From Robinsoniella peoriensis (GTDB taxonomy: Bacteria; Bacillota; Clostridia; Lachnospirales; Lachnospiraceae): a stretch of DNA of 64,000 bases. Location: NCBI RefSeq assembly GCF_000797495.1, contig NZ_JTGN01000006.1:92583-156582 (forward strand), written 5' to 3'. The translations under genes were made by a program, and so were the position numbers. Below the pieces are notes generated by a model. It was not told where the DNA came from. It saw only the letters and a program-made list of their open reading frames with translations, and searched no databases. Shown here piece by piece: positions 36,059-44,063 of this stretch. Each line of letters begins with the position of its first letter. Within the stretch, counting starts at the first letter, position 1.

Positions 36059-37048
36059 ATGGAAGAAACGAAGAAAACAATATTGGAGATTAGAAACCTC
36101 TCTATTTCATTTACACAATATGACAGAGGGTTTCATCAGATAGACCTTCCGGTAATAAAGGATTTGAATGTACGGATACGGGAAGGGGAGATGGTAGCAG
36201 TGGTAGGATCCAGCGGATCCGGTAAAAGTCTGCTTGCCCATGGCGTATTGGGCATTCTACCATACAATGCCCATATGGAAGGCCAGATGCTGTATCAGGG
36301 GGAAGCGTTAACCCCCGAGAGAACGAAAAAGCTCAGGGGGGATGAAATTGTTCTGGTACCCCAGAGTACTTCCTATCTGGATCCCCTTATGAAGATTGGA
36401 CCTCAGATTAGAAAAGGAAAGAAAGACAAAGTGTTAAAAAAGAAAACGGCAGATATATTTAAACGTTATTCTCTGGATCCTGCCATAGACAGTCTGTATC
36501 CATTTGAATTATCGGGTGGGATGACAAGGCGGACGCTGATTTCCACTGCCCTGATGGGGACTCCAAAGCTTGTAATAGCAGATGAACCCACACCCGGGCT
36601 GCACTTGTCTGTAGCAAAACGGGCAATGGAGCATTTTCGGGAACTGGCTGATCAGGGAGCAGGAGTATTGCTCATCACCCATGATCTGGAGCTTGCATTG
36701 GAAGTTGCCGACCGTATCGTTGTTTTTTATGCAGGTACTACAATTGAAGATGCACCGGCATCAGACTTTCGCGGGGAAGACACTTTACGGCATCCATATT
36801 CAAAAGCACTCTGGCGTGCCATTCCGGCAAATGGATTTCAGTTTATAAAAGGAGTTCAGCCTTACGTGAAGGATATGCCAAAAGGCTGTCCATTCGGTCC
36901 GCGATGTGAATATTTCAGTGAAAAGTGCAAGGGCGAAATTCCCTACCAGAAATCCGGGAACGGGTATGTTCGCTGCGTAAGAAAAGAACGGATCCAATAT
37001 AAAAAGACAGAAGATAAATATGAAAAAGCAGTGGGAGAGGGGGCATAA
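36059..37048 (+). CDS. ABC importer ATPase, DppD/NikD type
   Basis: A 329-residue ATPase. Walker A GSSGSGKSLL (about 47-56), signature FELSGGMTRR (about 150-159; SGGM in place of the usual SGGQ), Walker B LVIADEPTPGLH with His-loop ITHDLELAL. The C-terminal extension has the CPFGPRCEYFSEKC motif of oligopeptide/nickel importers, which forms an iron-sulfur or metal-type site in some members. Start ATG 36059 (AAAGGGGTGG before it), not the longer frame from 35933 that runs through the repeat. Confidence 0.88.
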   Translation: MEETKKTILEIRNLSISFTQYDRGFHQIDLPVIKDLNVRIREGEMVAVVGSSGSGKSLLAHGVLGILPYNAHMEGQMLYQGEALTPERTKKLRGDEIVLVPQSTSYLDPLMKIGPQIRKGKKDKVLKKKTADIFKRYSLDPAIDSLYPFELSGGMTRRTLISTALMGTPKLVIADEPTPGLHLSVAKRAMEHFRELADQGAGVLLITHDLELALEVADRIVVFYAGTTIEDAPASDFRGEDTLRHPYSKALWRAIPANGFQFIKGVQPYVKDMPKGCPFGPRCEYFSEKCKGEIPYQKSGNGYVRCVRKERIQYKKTEDKYEKAVGEGA

Positions 37049-37050
37049 AT

Positions 37051-37659
37051 TTGGTACTCAAGGCAGAAAATATCTCTTTCCGATATGATAAAAACGGTCG
37101 GGAGATCTTCCGGGATTTTAATCTGGAGGTGCATGAAGAGGAAGTGGTAGGCCTGGTTGCACCAAGCGGATTTGGAAAAACAACGCTCTGCAAAATATTG
37201 GCAGGATACATGAAGCCCGATACGGGTGCAGTTTATCTGGACGATAAGCCTCTTTTTGATATGCGCGGATGCTGCCCTGTACAGATGATATGGCAGCACC
37301 CAGAGCAGGCAGTTAATCCAAGGCTGAGGATGGGTGAAGTGATAAAAGAAGGTGACCAGGTAGATGCTGCAATCATCCGGGGGTTGGGGATAGAAGAAGA
37401 TTGGATGAACCGGTTTCCGGCGGAATTATCCGGAGGAGAGCTTCAGCGCTTCTGTATCGCCAGGGCTCTTGGTAAGAGCACCCGTTTTCTGCTGGCAGAC
37501 GAGATCAGTACGATGCTGGATCTAATCACCCAAAGCCAGATTTGGAACTTTCTGTTAGAAGAAACAAGGCGAAGAAAAATAGGACTCATTGCAGTAAGCC
37601 ATAGTGAGGCTTTGCTGGATGCAGTCTGTACAAGGCAGGTTGTGCTGGAGTCTGTTTAA
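37051..37659 (+). CDS. ABC importer ATPase, DppF/NikE type (short)
   Basis: A 202-residue ATPase, compact because it lacks the usual C-terminal cysteine extension. Walker A is APSGFGKTTL (about 36-45), signature ELSGGELQRF (about 127-136), Walker B FLLADEIST, His-loop VSHSEALL. In Walker B the usual DEP is DEI. TTG start at 37051 preceded by GGGAGAGGGGG. It completes the five-gene importer with the other ATPase as partner. A remnant palindromic element follows the stop. Confidence 0.85.
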   Translation: MVLKAENISFRYDKNGREIFRDFNLEVHEEEVVGLVAPSGFGKTTLCKILAGYMKPDTGAVYLDDKPLFDMRGCCPVQMIWQHPEQAVNPRLRMGEVIKEGDQVDAAIIRGLGIEEDWMNRFPAELSGGELQRFCIARALGKSTRFLLADEISTMLDLITQSQIWNFLLEETRRRKIGLIAVSHSEALLDAVCTRQVVLESV

Positions 37660-37765
37660 AATTTGGTTAGCTGATTAAGAAACGCTTAAAGCTGGCTTTC
37701 TCAGCATAGTGAACACTACGTCCGGATACAAAGCGTCCCATAATCAGATAAACCTCATTTTAATA
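37657..37765 (-). repeat. Deletion derivative of the palindromic intergenic element (copy D)
   Basis: Both edges carry element end 1 in inverse orientation (AATTTGGTTAGCTGATTA... and TAATCAGATAAACCTCATT). AAAGCTGGCTTTCTCAGCA matches end 2 of the long copies, and ACAAAGCGTCCC their end 1. The middle is only about 40 bp. Lies directly after the stop of the importer operon. Confidence 0.65.
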
Positions 37766-37784
37766 AACTCAGCGGCTTTCCAAT

Positions 37785-37831
37785 AAAAGCGCAGCATATC
37801 ACGACCTGAAATTGTGAATGCTGTGCTTTTT
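37785..37831 (+). terminator. Terminator after the importer operon
   Basis: AAAAGCGCAGCAT-TCAC pairs with GTGA-TGCTGTGCTTTT (small bulges), followed by T. Region 37832-38040 is AT-rich with no gene. Confidence 0.7.
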
Positions 37832-38041
37832 GAAAATTAGTATAGTATATTTTAGGTAATCTGCAGAGATTTGTTAAAAACCCTTTTTAGAAATCTTTTA
37901 AAAAAATACTAAAATGTAACTTGTGAAATAAATATGTTGCAAATAAAAATGAAGTGTGATAATATATTTATATTGAAAATATCTAATTACTGGCTGTTCT
38001 GCCAGGTCATTTCCAAACTACACTAAATTTAATATAAGGCG

Positions 38042-38070
38042 TTGCCATGCGTGCTGTAAGTCGTTATAAT
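38042..38070 (+). promoter_or_regulatory. Promoter of the Rpn-family gene
   Basis: TTGCCA (38042-38047), 17-bp spacer, TATAAT (38065-38070). Downstream CTTAAG...CCTTAAG (about 38075-38113) is an inverted repeat before AAAGGAG. Confidence 0.65.
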
Positions 38071-38128
38071 ATACTTAAGTCTTCTTGCGCTGCAAAGGAT
38101 ATATGCCTTAAGTAAAAGGAGACTTACT

Positions 38129-39079
38129 ATGATAAATTCGCCCAAAATAAGTAATAATCAGACAGAAAATAAAAAAATGGAACCATTTATTATGTATCCT
38201 ACCGTTGACTTTTGTTTTAAGGAATTGATGTGTAGTGAGAAAGCAAGGAAAGGTTTAATAGCGGCATTTTTAAACCTCAATCCAAAAGAGATACAGGAAA
38301 CGGTATTGTTGAATACAAACTTACGTAAGGAAAGCGAGGAGGAGAAGCTTGGAATTCTGGACGTAAGGGTATTAATGCATGACGGGACCCAGATTGACCT
38401 GGAAATGCAGGTGCTGCCTTTCCGATGCTGGGAAGAACGTACCCTGTTTTATACTTGCAAAATGTACACGGACCAGATCATAAGTGGAGATAATTATGAT
38501 GTTTTGGTGAAATGTATCCATATCAGTATATTGGACTTTAAATTTTTAAAGGATTCAGATGAGTGGTATTCTTGCTTTCATCTGCGAGAAGATAAGCGAG
38601 GGAGTCTGTATTCAGAAAAACTGGAATTCCACGTACTGGAATTACCCAAATTAGGAGATAGATCCGAACCGGAAAATGAACTGTTACAATGGGCGAAATT
38701 CTTGAACGGAAAACGTGAGGAGGATTTCAAAGCAATGGCAGAGAAAAACGAATATATAAACGAAGCGTATCAAATATTAAAGAACATCAGTGCAGACGAC
38801 AGGAAGAGAATTGAATATGAATCAAGAGAAAAAGCGATCAGGGACTATAACCATCTCATATATATGGCAAAAAAGGAAGGTATGGAAGAGGGGATAGAAA
38901 AAGGGATAGAAAAAGGGATAGAACGCGGTATGGAAAAAGGGCGCGAAACAGGTATAGAAGTTTTTATTCAGGATAATCTTGAAGAGGGAATTAGTCAGGA
39001 ACGAATTGTTGAAAAACTGCAGAAACGATTTAATCTGGATTATAATTTGGCTGAAAAATTCTATGAGAAATATAAGTAG
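38129..39079 (+). CDS. Rpn-family PD-(D/E)XK nuclease/putative transposase
   Basis: A 316-residue protein of the Rpn/PDDEXK transposase-like family (PF12784 type), DNA endonucleases that promote RecA-independent recombination. N-terminal MYPTVDFCFKELM (residues about 22-34) is the family start; the nuclease core has ILDVRVLMHDGTQIDLEMQ (D...ExQ/K, about 88-106). The C-terminal part has a repeated GIEKGIEKGIERGMEKG charged helix (about 255-275), typical of these genes, encoded by direct 12-bp repeats. Only the central nuclease and tail are obvious; no partner transposase or terminal repeats. A hairpin array starts 15 bp after the stop. Confidence 0.8.
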   Translation: MINSPKISNNQTENKKMEPFIMYPTVDFCFKELMCSEKARKGLIAAFLNLNPKEIQETVLLNTNLRKESEEEKLGILDVRVLMHDGTQIDLEMQVLPFRCWEERTLFYTCKMYTDQIISGDNYDVLVKCIHISILDFKFLKDSDEWYSCFHLREDKRGSLYSEKLEFHVLELPKLGDRSEPENELLQWAKFLNGKREEDFKAMAEKNEYINEAYQILKNISADDRKRIEYESREKAIRDYNHLIYMAKKEGMEEGIEKGIEKGIERGMEKGRETGIEVFIQDNLEEGISQERIVEKLQKRFNLDYNLAEKFYEKYK

Positions 39080-39093
39080 CTATCCTTATTTTA

Positions 39094-39252
39094 GGGTGTG
39101 TTTGAAAATTCATTCCCTGCATCTGCACGCCCCACTCTGCGGCATATTTACCTCAATTCAGGTTACGTAGCCCGCTGCGCGCCTTCATCCGGGACAAATC
39201 TCCCACAAAGTGTGACGCACAGCTGCCAGAAAGAAATTTTAAAATACGCTCC
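39094..39252 (-). repeat. Long hairpin H1 (direct repeat of H3)
   Basis: About 159 bp; GTGTGTTTGAAAATT at the left edge pairs with AATTTTAAAATACGC at the right. Apex GTAGCCCGCTGC. About 90% identical to H3 at 39352-39513. Confidence 0.8.
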
Positions 39253-39260
39253 AGTACTCG

Positions 39261-39345
39261 TACTCCATTCGGACAATAACAATAGTAACAGCACTGCCTA
39301 TTTTGCCAACTGCTGCGTTGTCACTATCGTTACTGTCTGTATGGA
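39261..39345 (-). repeat. Long hairpin H2 with unrelated stem
   Basis: CTCCATTCGGACAATAACA (from 39263) pairs with the 3' arm ending GTCTGTATGGAG (39345) over about 35 positions with G-U allowed. Loop CCTATTTTGCCAACT. Confidence 0.7.
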
Positions 39346-39351
39346 GCTCTA

Positions 39352-39513
39352 GAGCGTGTTTGAAAATTCATTCCTGCCATCTGCACGCCCCACTTTGCGG
39401 CATATTTGCCCCGAATTCAGGTTACGTAGCCCGCTACGCGCCCTTCATCCGGGACAAATCTCCCACAAACTGTGACGCACAGCTGCCAGAAAGCAATTTT
39501 AAAACACGCTCTA
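39352..39513 (-). repeat. Long hairpin H3
   Basis: Arms 39352-39426 and 39437-39511 align over 75 positions without gaps, 54 Watson-Crick. Of the 21 others, 8 become G-U in minus-strand RNA and only 1 in plus-strand RNA. Apex TAGCCCGCTA. Confidence 0.85.
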
Positions 39514-39519
39514 GTGCAT

Positions 39520-39666
39520 CCCGGCGTAAATACACCACTATATAGCACCCGCTATCCGCGCCAGCTGCACGTCTGTGAATTTAGTCGTAGCCCGCTACGC
39601 TGTCGATTCACAGACGCACACCTGACGCAGATATCAGGCACTATATATCGACGTATTTACGCCGGG
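39520..39666 (-). repeat. Long hairpin H4
   Basis: Arms 39520-39580 and 39606-39666 align over 61 positions without gaps: 48 Watson-Crick, 10 that are G-U only in minus-strand RNA, none that are G-U in plus-strand RNA, 3 mismatches. Apex CGTAGCCCGCTACG is the same as in H3 while the stem sequence is unrelated. It begins 5 bp downstream of the minus-strand DUF4358 gene and may form its 3' end. Confidence 0.88.
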
Positions 39667-39671
39667 AGGCT

Positions 39672-40142
39672 CTAGAATCCATACTCAGACAATACAGATT
39701 CTGCTTTTTTTGTATCATCTACTACACATAAAACAACATAGTTACCGGCAGATTTTACAATTGCGGAATCCAGTTTTGCGGCTTCCGTGGTATTGTAAGT
39801 AGCAAACAGTTTGGACTGGTTTGTTGCACGGTTTTTAAACAGGGTTTCTACCTCAGAAACATAAGCACTGTCTTTACATTTTACAATGGCAACTTCACAT
39901 GCTGTGGTGGCAGCGCTTAAATAGGCAGTGCTTTCTTCGATTTTATCCATGTCCACAAAATAGGTGGAAGCAAAGATATCTGTAGTTGCCTGTTTAAGCT
40001 CGCCAGAGGTGATTGCCTGGCTCTGGATTTCTTCTGCCAGTTTGTTAATATCTACATCAATATTTTTATCTTTGCCTCCTGAGCAGGCTGTGAGTGTGAG
40101 CATCATAAAAATTGTAATTAAAACTAAACGTAAGTATTTCAT
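39672..40142 (-). CDS. DUF4358-type lipoprotein
   Basis: A 156-residue exported lipoprotein. Signal peptide with lipobox LTLTAC (Cys about residue 20), then a domain I recognise as DUF4358: INKLAEEIQSQA, FVDMDKIEESTAYLSAATTACEVAIVKC, and KSAGNYVVLCVVDD near the end. Function unknown; it is often encoded beside acyl-transfer and SGNH genes of extracellular polymer modification, as here. It follows the SGNH gene by 11 bp in the same minus-strand operon. Confidence 0.85.
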   Translation of the reverse strand: MKYLRLVLITIFMMLTLTACSGGKDKNIDVDINKLAEEIQSQAITSGELKQATTDIFASTYFVDMDKIEESTAYLSAATTACEVAIVKCKDSAYVSEVETLFKNRATNQSKLFATYNTTEAAKLDSAIVKSAGNYVVLCVVDDTKKAESVLSEYGF

Positions 40143-40153
40143 AGTATTCTCCT

Positions 40154-41179
40154 TTAAACTTGATTTAGATCTTGTGCTTCTGTTGCTTCTGTTGCAGGTG
40201 TTGTTTCTGTACCTTCTGTGGACGGGCTGTTCCCGGTTGTACCGGAGCTGCCTGTATCACTGATATAATGGGATTTTGTATAGTCAAGCCACATTTTCAG
40301 ATATTCTTCATACATATGTACTCCATCAGAAGTAGCACCCTTTATCAGGGAACCGTTGCCATCGGACAGCACCTCGTTTAAATTGAGGTAATGGTATCCT
40401 TTTTCCTTACAGATTTCCAGGATTTTCTCATTTGCCGCGTCAACATTCTTATTATTTACATAGTCAAATTCGGTCAGGTCTTCTTCTACGTATACAACGG
40501 AATAGACATAGATAATTGCATCCGGCTGAATCGTCTGGATGTCTCCAAGAACCTTGGTATAGGTTTCTTTGAAGGTGTTGAAATCATAGGTACCCAGTTC
40601 GTTTGTACCGATCATCATATAGACCTTCTTGTAAGGAGCCTTCTTCAGCGCGTCAAATACGGTAATATTACCGGAGGCAGTAGCAATATAAGGCGTGTCA
40701 TAAATATCTTCCAATTCCATGCCTACAGCGGTCAGAAAGGAACCCTTGGTAATGCCGGATTGGTTTTTAAATCCTTCCATACGGGAATCGCCGATAAATA
40801 CAGCATCAGCGAAATAAGAATCATCTGCAGGCGTTGCCGCTTTGGGAACCACAACATCACGATATGCTGCAGGTACCGTGCTGTCTGTCTGCGCCTGTGT
40901 TTCGGTCTGTGCAGGTGCTTTTTCAGTAACCGGCGTTTTTTTCTGCGATTCAGATTGTGCTTCTGATGCTCCCTTGTTTTGCGCCAGTTCTTCCTGGGCT
41001 AATACTTCATCTACTTCAGTCTTAATACGCTGTGCCAGACTGTCTTTCGAAAAAAGGCTAATCAGACTCTTGCCCTCAAAGACGACAAGTACGATCACGA
41101 TTAGCGTCAGTACATTAATAACAAGACCGTTATTCGGTTTTTTACGCCGCATCCCCGGTCTTTTCTTCTGTTCTCCCAT
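40154..41179 (-). CDS. Membrane-anchored SGNH/GDSL hydrolase
   Basis: A 341-residue type II membrane protein. Short cytoplasmic basic start (EQKKRPGMRRKKP), one membrane helix (about 20-37), a Glu/Gln/Ala-rich linker (about 60-105), then the SGNH domain with AVFIGDSRMEGF (about 123-134), MMIGTNELG (Asn/Gly block) and SDGVHMYEEY (Asp/His pair). A Thr/Glu-rich C-terminal tail follows. Start at 41179 (GGTGG before it); the longer frame to 41350 overlaps the divergent MBOAT gene. It likely hydrolyses or transfers acyl groups on a secreted glycan with the MBOAT and DHHW proteins. Confidence 0.85.
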   Translation of the reverse strand: MGEQKKRPGMRRKKPNNGLVINVLTLIVIVLVVFEGKSLISLFSKDSLAQRIKTEVDEVLAQEELAQNKGASEAQSESQKKTPVTEKAPAQTETQAQTDSTVPAAYRDVVVPKAATPADDSYFADAVFIGDSRMEGFKNQSGITKGSFLTAVGMELEDIYDTPYIATASGNITVFDALKKAPYKKVYMMIGTNELGTYDFNTFKETYTKVLGDIQTIQPDAIIYVYSVVYVEEDLTEFDYVNNKNVDAANEKILEICKEKGYHYLNLNEVLSDGNGSLIKGATSDGVHMYEEYLKMWLDYTKSHYISDTGSSGTTGNSPSTEGTETTPATEATEAQDLNQV

Positions 41180-41324
41180 ATATAACCACCTTATTAAAAA
41201 ATTGTTTGTCTTTTGCCCTACTCTATTATATAATAAATGCGATAATTGTAAATACCTTTTTAGAAAATTAAAAAATGTTAATAAGTCCATAATATTTGAA
41301 AATAAGGTAATTAAGGAGTAGCAG

Positions 41325-42746
41325 ATGGTTTTCAGCAGTATATTATTCATGTTTCGTTTCTTGCCGGCGGTGCTTATTCTGTATTATATAGCGCCCAGGA
41401 AGATACGAAATACCATATTATTTTTATTCAGTCTCTTTTTTTATGCCTGGGGTGAGCCTAAATACGTGTTCTTAATGCTTTTTTCCATTACCATGGATTT
41501 TACCTTCGGCCAGCTGATAGGTAAATACAGGGAAAGAGGCAATCTGAAAAAGGCAAAGCAATTTCTGTTAATATCAGTTTTTGCCAATCTGGGAATTTTA
41601 GGATTTTTTAAATATGCAGATTTTATCATAAATTCTGTAAACGGAGTTTTTGGAACCGGCATACCGCTTCTGGGAATCCCCCTTCCCATTGGGATTTCAT
41701 TTTTTACATTCCAGACTATGTCTTATACTATTGATGTATATCGCGGAGTTACCAGGGTACAGAAAAACTGGATCAACTATGGTACTTATGTTTCTATGTT
41801 TCCTCAGCTGATTGCCGGTCCGATTGTGCAGTATAAAACAATTGCAAAGCAGATGCGGGACCGCAGAGAGAACAGTGATGATTTTGTGGTTGGAATACAC
41901 CGCTTCATGATTGGTGTGGGAAAGAAGGTTTTGTTAGCTAATAATATAGGAAAGCTTTGGGATACGATTTCAGCGATGCCGGCAGGGGACATTCCGGTTG
42001 CAACAGCCTGGCTTGGAATTCTGGCATATACTTTCCAGATCTATTATGATTTTTCCGGCTATTCGGATATGGCAATCGGCCTTGGCAAAATGTTTGGGTT
42101 TCATTTTCTGGAGAACTTTAACTATCCGTATGTATCTAAGAGTATTACGGAATTCTGGAGAAGATGGCATATTTCCCTTAGCTCCTGGTTTCGGGAATAC
42201 GTCTATATTCCCCTTGGCGGCAACCGCAAGGGTGCTTTAAAGCAGGTGCGCAATATCCTGGTTGTATGGCTGCTCACCGGAATCTGGCATGGAGCCAGCT
42301 GGAACTTTGTGATGTGGGGCGTATATTACGGTTTGCTGCTGCTGCTTGAGAAATTCGTGTTAGGAAGATTTTTAGAAAAGCTGCCTGGAGTGATACGAAT
42401 TTTATATTCCATGTTCTTTGTAATGATTGGCTGGGTAATCTTTGCGTTTGATGATCTGGCAAAAGGTTTTTCCTACATAGGAGCTTTGTTTGGCGGTCAC
42501 GGACAGGCATTGTTCAACCAGGAAAGCATTTATCTGCTATATAATAACGGGGTTTTGCTGGTGCTTCTGATTCTGGGAGCTACGATGTTACCCAAACTGA
42601 CAGCGGAGAAATGGCTTGCATGCCTGAAAAACACGCAGTGGGTATGCGTGTTGCTGAAGAGCGTGTTTTATGTGGGGATATTTATCATATCCGTGGCATA
42701 TCTGGTGGATGCAACCTATAACCCATTCTTATATTTCAGGTTTTAG
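41325..42746 (+). CDS. MBOAT-family O-acyltransferase (AlgI/PatA/DltB type)
   Basis: A 473-residue polytopic acyltransferase that passes acetyl or other acyl groups across the membrane to an extracellular acceptor. Family marks: YYIAPRKIRN and FFYAWGEPKY at the start, PIGISFFTFQTMSYTIDVYRG (about 122-142), FWRRWHISLSSWFREYVYIPLGG (about 281-303) and the catalytic-histidine region LTGIWHGASWNF (about 322-333). It is divergent from the SGNH gene and followed by the DHHW gene, a set like alginate or wall-polymer O-acetylation systems. The acceptor is unknown. Confidence 0.93.
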   Translation: MVFSSILFMFRFLPAVLILYYIAPRKIRNTILFLFSLFFYAWGEPKYVFLMLFSITMDFTFGQLIGKYRERGNLKKAKQFLLISVFANLGILGFFKYADFIINSVNGVFGTGIPLLGIPLPIGISFFTFQTMSYTIDVYRGVTRVQKNWINYGTYVSMFPQLIAGPIVQYKTIAKQMRDRRENSDDFVVGIHRFMIGVGKKVLLANNIGKLWDTISAMPAGDIPVATAWLGILAYTFQIYYDFSGYSDMAIGLGKMFGFHFLENFNYPYVSKSITEFWRRWHISLSSWFREYVYIPLGGNRKGALKQVRNILVVWLLTGIWHGASWNFVMWGVYYGLLLLLEKFVLGRFLEKLPGVIRILYSMFFVMIGWVIFAFDDLAKGFSYIGALFGGHGQALFNQESIYLLYNNGVLLVLLILGATMLPKLTAEKWLACLKNTQWVCVLLKSVFYVGIFIISVAYLVDATYNPFLYFRF

Positions 42747-42784
42747 ATATGGCAGAAGTGAGGTTGAAAGAAAATTATGATGTA

Positions 42785-42852
42785 GAAAGGAAGCCACGAT
42801 GCGATTCTTTCAACCTGTTTTATTGCGGCAGTATTGCAGGTCTGCCTGCAAT
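42785..42852 (+). repeat. 68-bp intergenic repeat with two hairpins, copy 2
   Basis: Matches 35974-36042. The second hairpin is ATTGCAG (42833-42839) with CTGCAAT (42846-42852), against ATTACAG/CTGTAAT in copy 1: a compensatory A-T to G-C change. Directly upstream of the DHHW gene start. Confidence 0.75.
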
Positions 42853-42862
42853 AGGTATAAAT

Positions 42863-44002
42863 ATGAGCAAAAAACAAAATTGGATAATCATTATATTATT
42901 CTTAATTCTAATATTCGGATTCACAATTGCGACACTTCTGAAGTCAGACACCGGATTTTCTGAAAAAGAGAACAGGGAACTGGCACAGAAGCCGGACATA
43001 TCTCCGGAACGCATTTTTAATGGAAGCTATACAAAAGACTATGAAAAATATCTCACAGACCAGTTTGTGCTGCGGGATGCCTGGATTGGTTTAAAGACGC
43101 AGGTGGAACGCGGTACGTTTAAACAGGAAATCAATGATATTTATTTTGCAAAAGACGGGTATCTAATTGAAAAGCACACGGGAAGTTTCACTACGGATAC
43201 TGCTCTCAGGAATATCCAGGCTTTAAAAGGATTTATGGAAACAGCAGAACAAAAATATGGTTCGGGTCATGTGAAAGCAATGATTGTACCTAATGCCGTG
43301 GATATCCTGAGAGAAAAGCTTCCGCCTTTTGCTAGTCCGGCAGAGGAAAAAGGGTATCTTAAAAAAGTAAAGGCGGCATTGCCCGGGGATACCTACTTTG
43401 ACTGTGAAAGTGTATTAAGGGAACATAAGGACGAGGAAATCTATTACCGCACGGACCATCACTGGAAAACGCTGGCGGCATTTTACATGTATGAGGCATG
43501 GGCAAAGGAAATTGGGATTACGCCTCTGACTAAGGATGATTACCGTATCGAAACTCTTTCAAATGATTTTCTGGGTACCATAGAATCTAAGGTGAATTGC
43601 AGGGTACAGAGTGATTCCATAGAGGCATTTATACCGAAAAAAGAAGTTCCCTATGTGTTGAATTATAATCATTCCCAGGAAATACGCAGAGATCTGTATG
43701 ACCGTTCCTTTCTGGAAAAAAAGGATAAGTATGCTGTATTCTTCGGGGGGAACCAGCCGGTTATTGAAGCCAATACGGAGTCGGGAAGCAGCAGGAAGCT
43801 GCTGGTGATTAAGGATTCATATGCACATTGTTTTGTACCGTTTGCTTTTCATGATTTTTCAGAGGTGGATATGATAGACCTGAGGTATTTTAATGAAAGC
43901 CTTAAGGACTATATGAATGCAAGAAATTACACGGATATCTTATTCTTATACAATGCTTCCGGATTTGCGGAAGATCCAAGTGTAATAAAATTAGGCAATT
44001 GA
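42863..44002 (+). CDS. DHHW-motif membrane protein (AlgJ/AlgX-like)
   Basis: A 379-residue protein with one N-terminal membrane helix (about 6-26) and an extracytoplasmic SGNH-like domain. The named motif is in YRTDHHWKTLAAFYMYEAW (about 200-218). Further motifs are GYLIEKHTGSF, MIVPNAVDILREKLP, and LLVIKDSYAHCFVPF (catalytic Ser-type block KDSY). Such proteins accept the acyl group from the MBOAT partner. Start at ATG 42863; the longer frame from 42749 passes through a repeat shared with another locus and is not credible. Confidence 0.85.
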   Translation: MSKKQNWIIIILFLILIFGFTIATLLKSDTGFSEKENRELAQKPDISPERIFNGSYTKDYEKYLTDQFVLRDAWIGLKTQVERGTFKQEINDIYFAKDGYLIEKHTGSFTTDTALRNIQALKGFMETAEQKYGSGHVKAMIVPNAVDILREKLPPFASPAEEKGYLKKVKAALPGDTYFDCESVLREHKDEEIYYRTDHHWKTLAAFYMYEAWAKEIGITPLTKDDYRIETLSNDFLGTIESKVNCRVQSDSIEAFIPKKEVPYVLNYNHSQEIRRDLYDRSFLEKKDKYAVFFGGNQPVIEANTESGSSRKLLVIKDSYAHCFVPFAFHDFSEVDMIDLRYFNESLKDYMNARNYTDILFLYNASGFAEDPSVIKLGN

Positions 44003-44063
44003 CTCATTCCCGCGGGCAAGGAGCCTGACGGGACAAGAAAAATAAAAACAGGAGGTAATGACT

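Noticed and set aside
39094..39666. Possible CRISPR array
   Set aside because: Repeats are 90-160 bp, palindromic throughout and irregularly spaced; no short repeat-spacer pattern and no cas genes.
39098..39675. Several 60-84 codon ORFs on the plus strand in the hairpin array
   Set aside because: They repeat because the DNA repeats, start in stem arms, and show no protein-like composition; the RNA signal is on the other strand.
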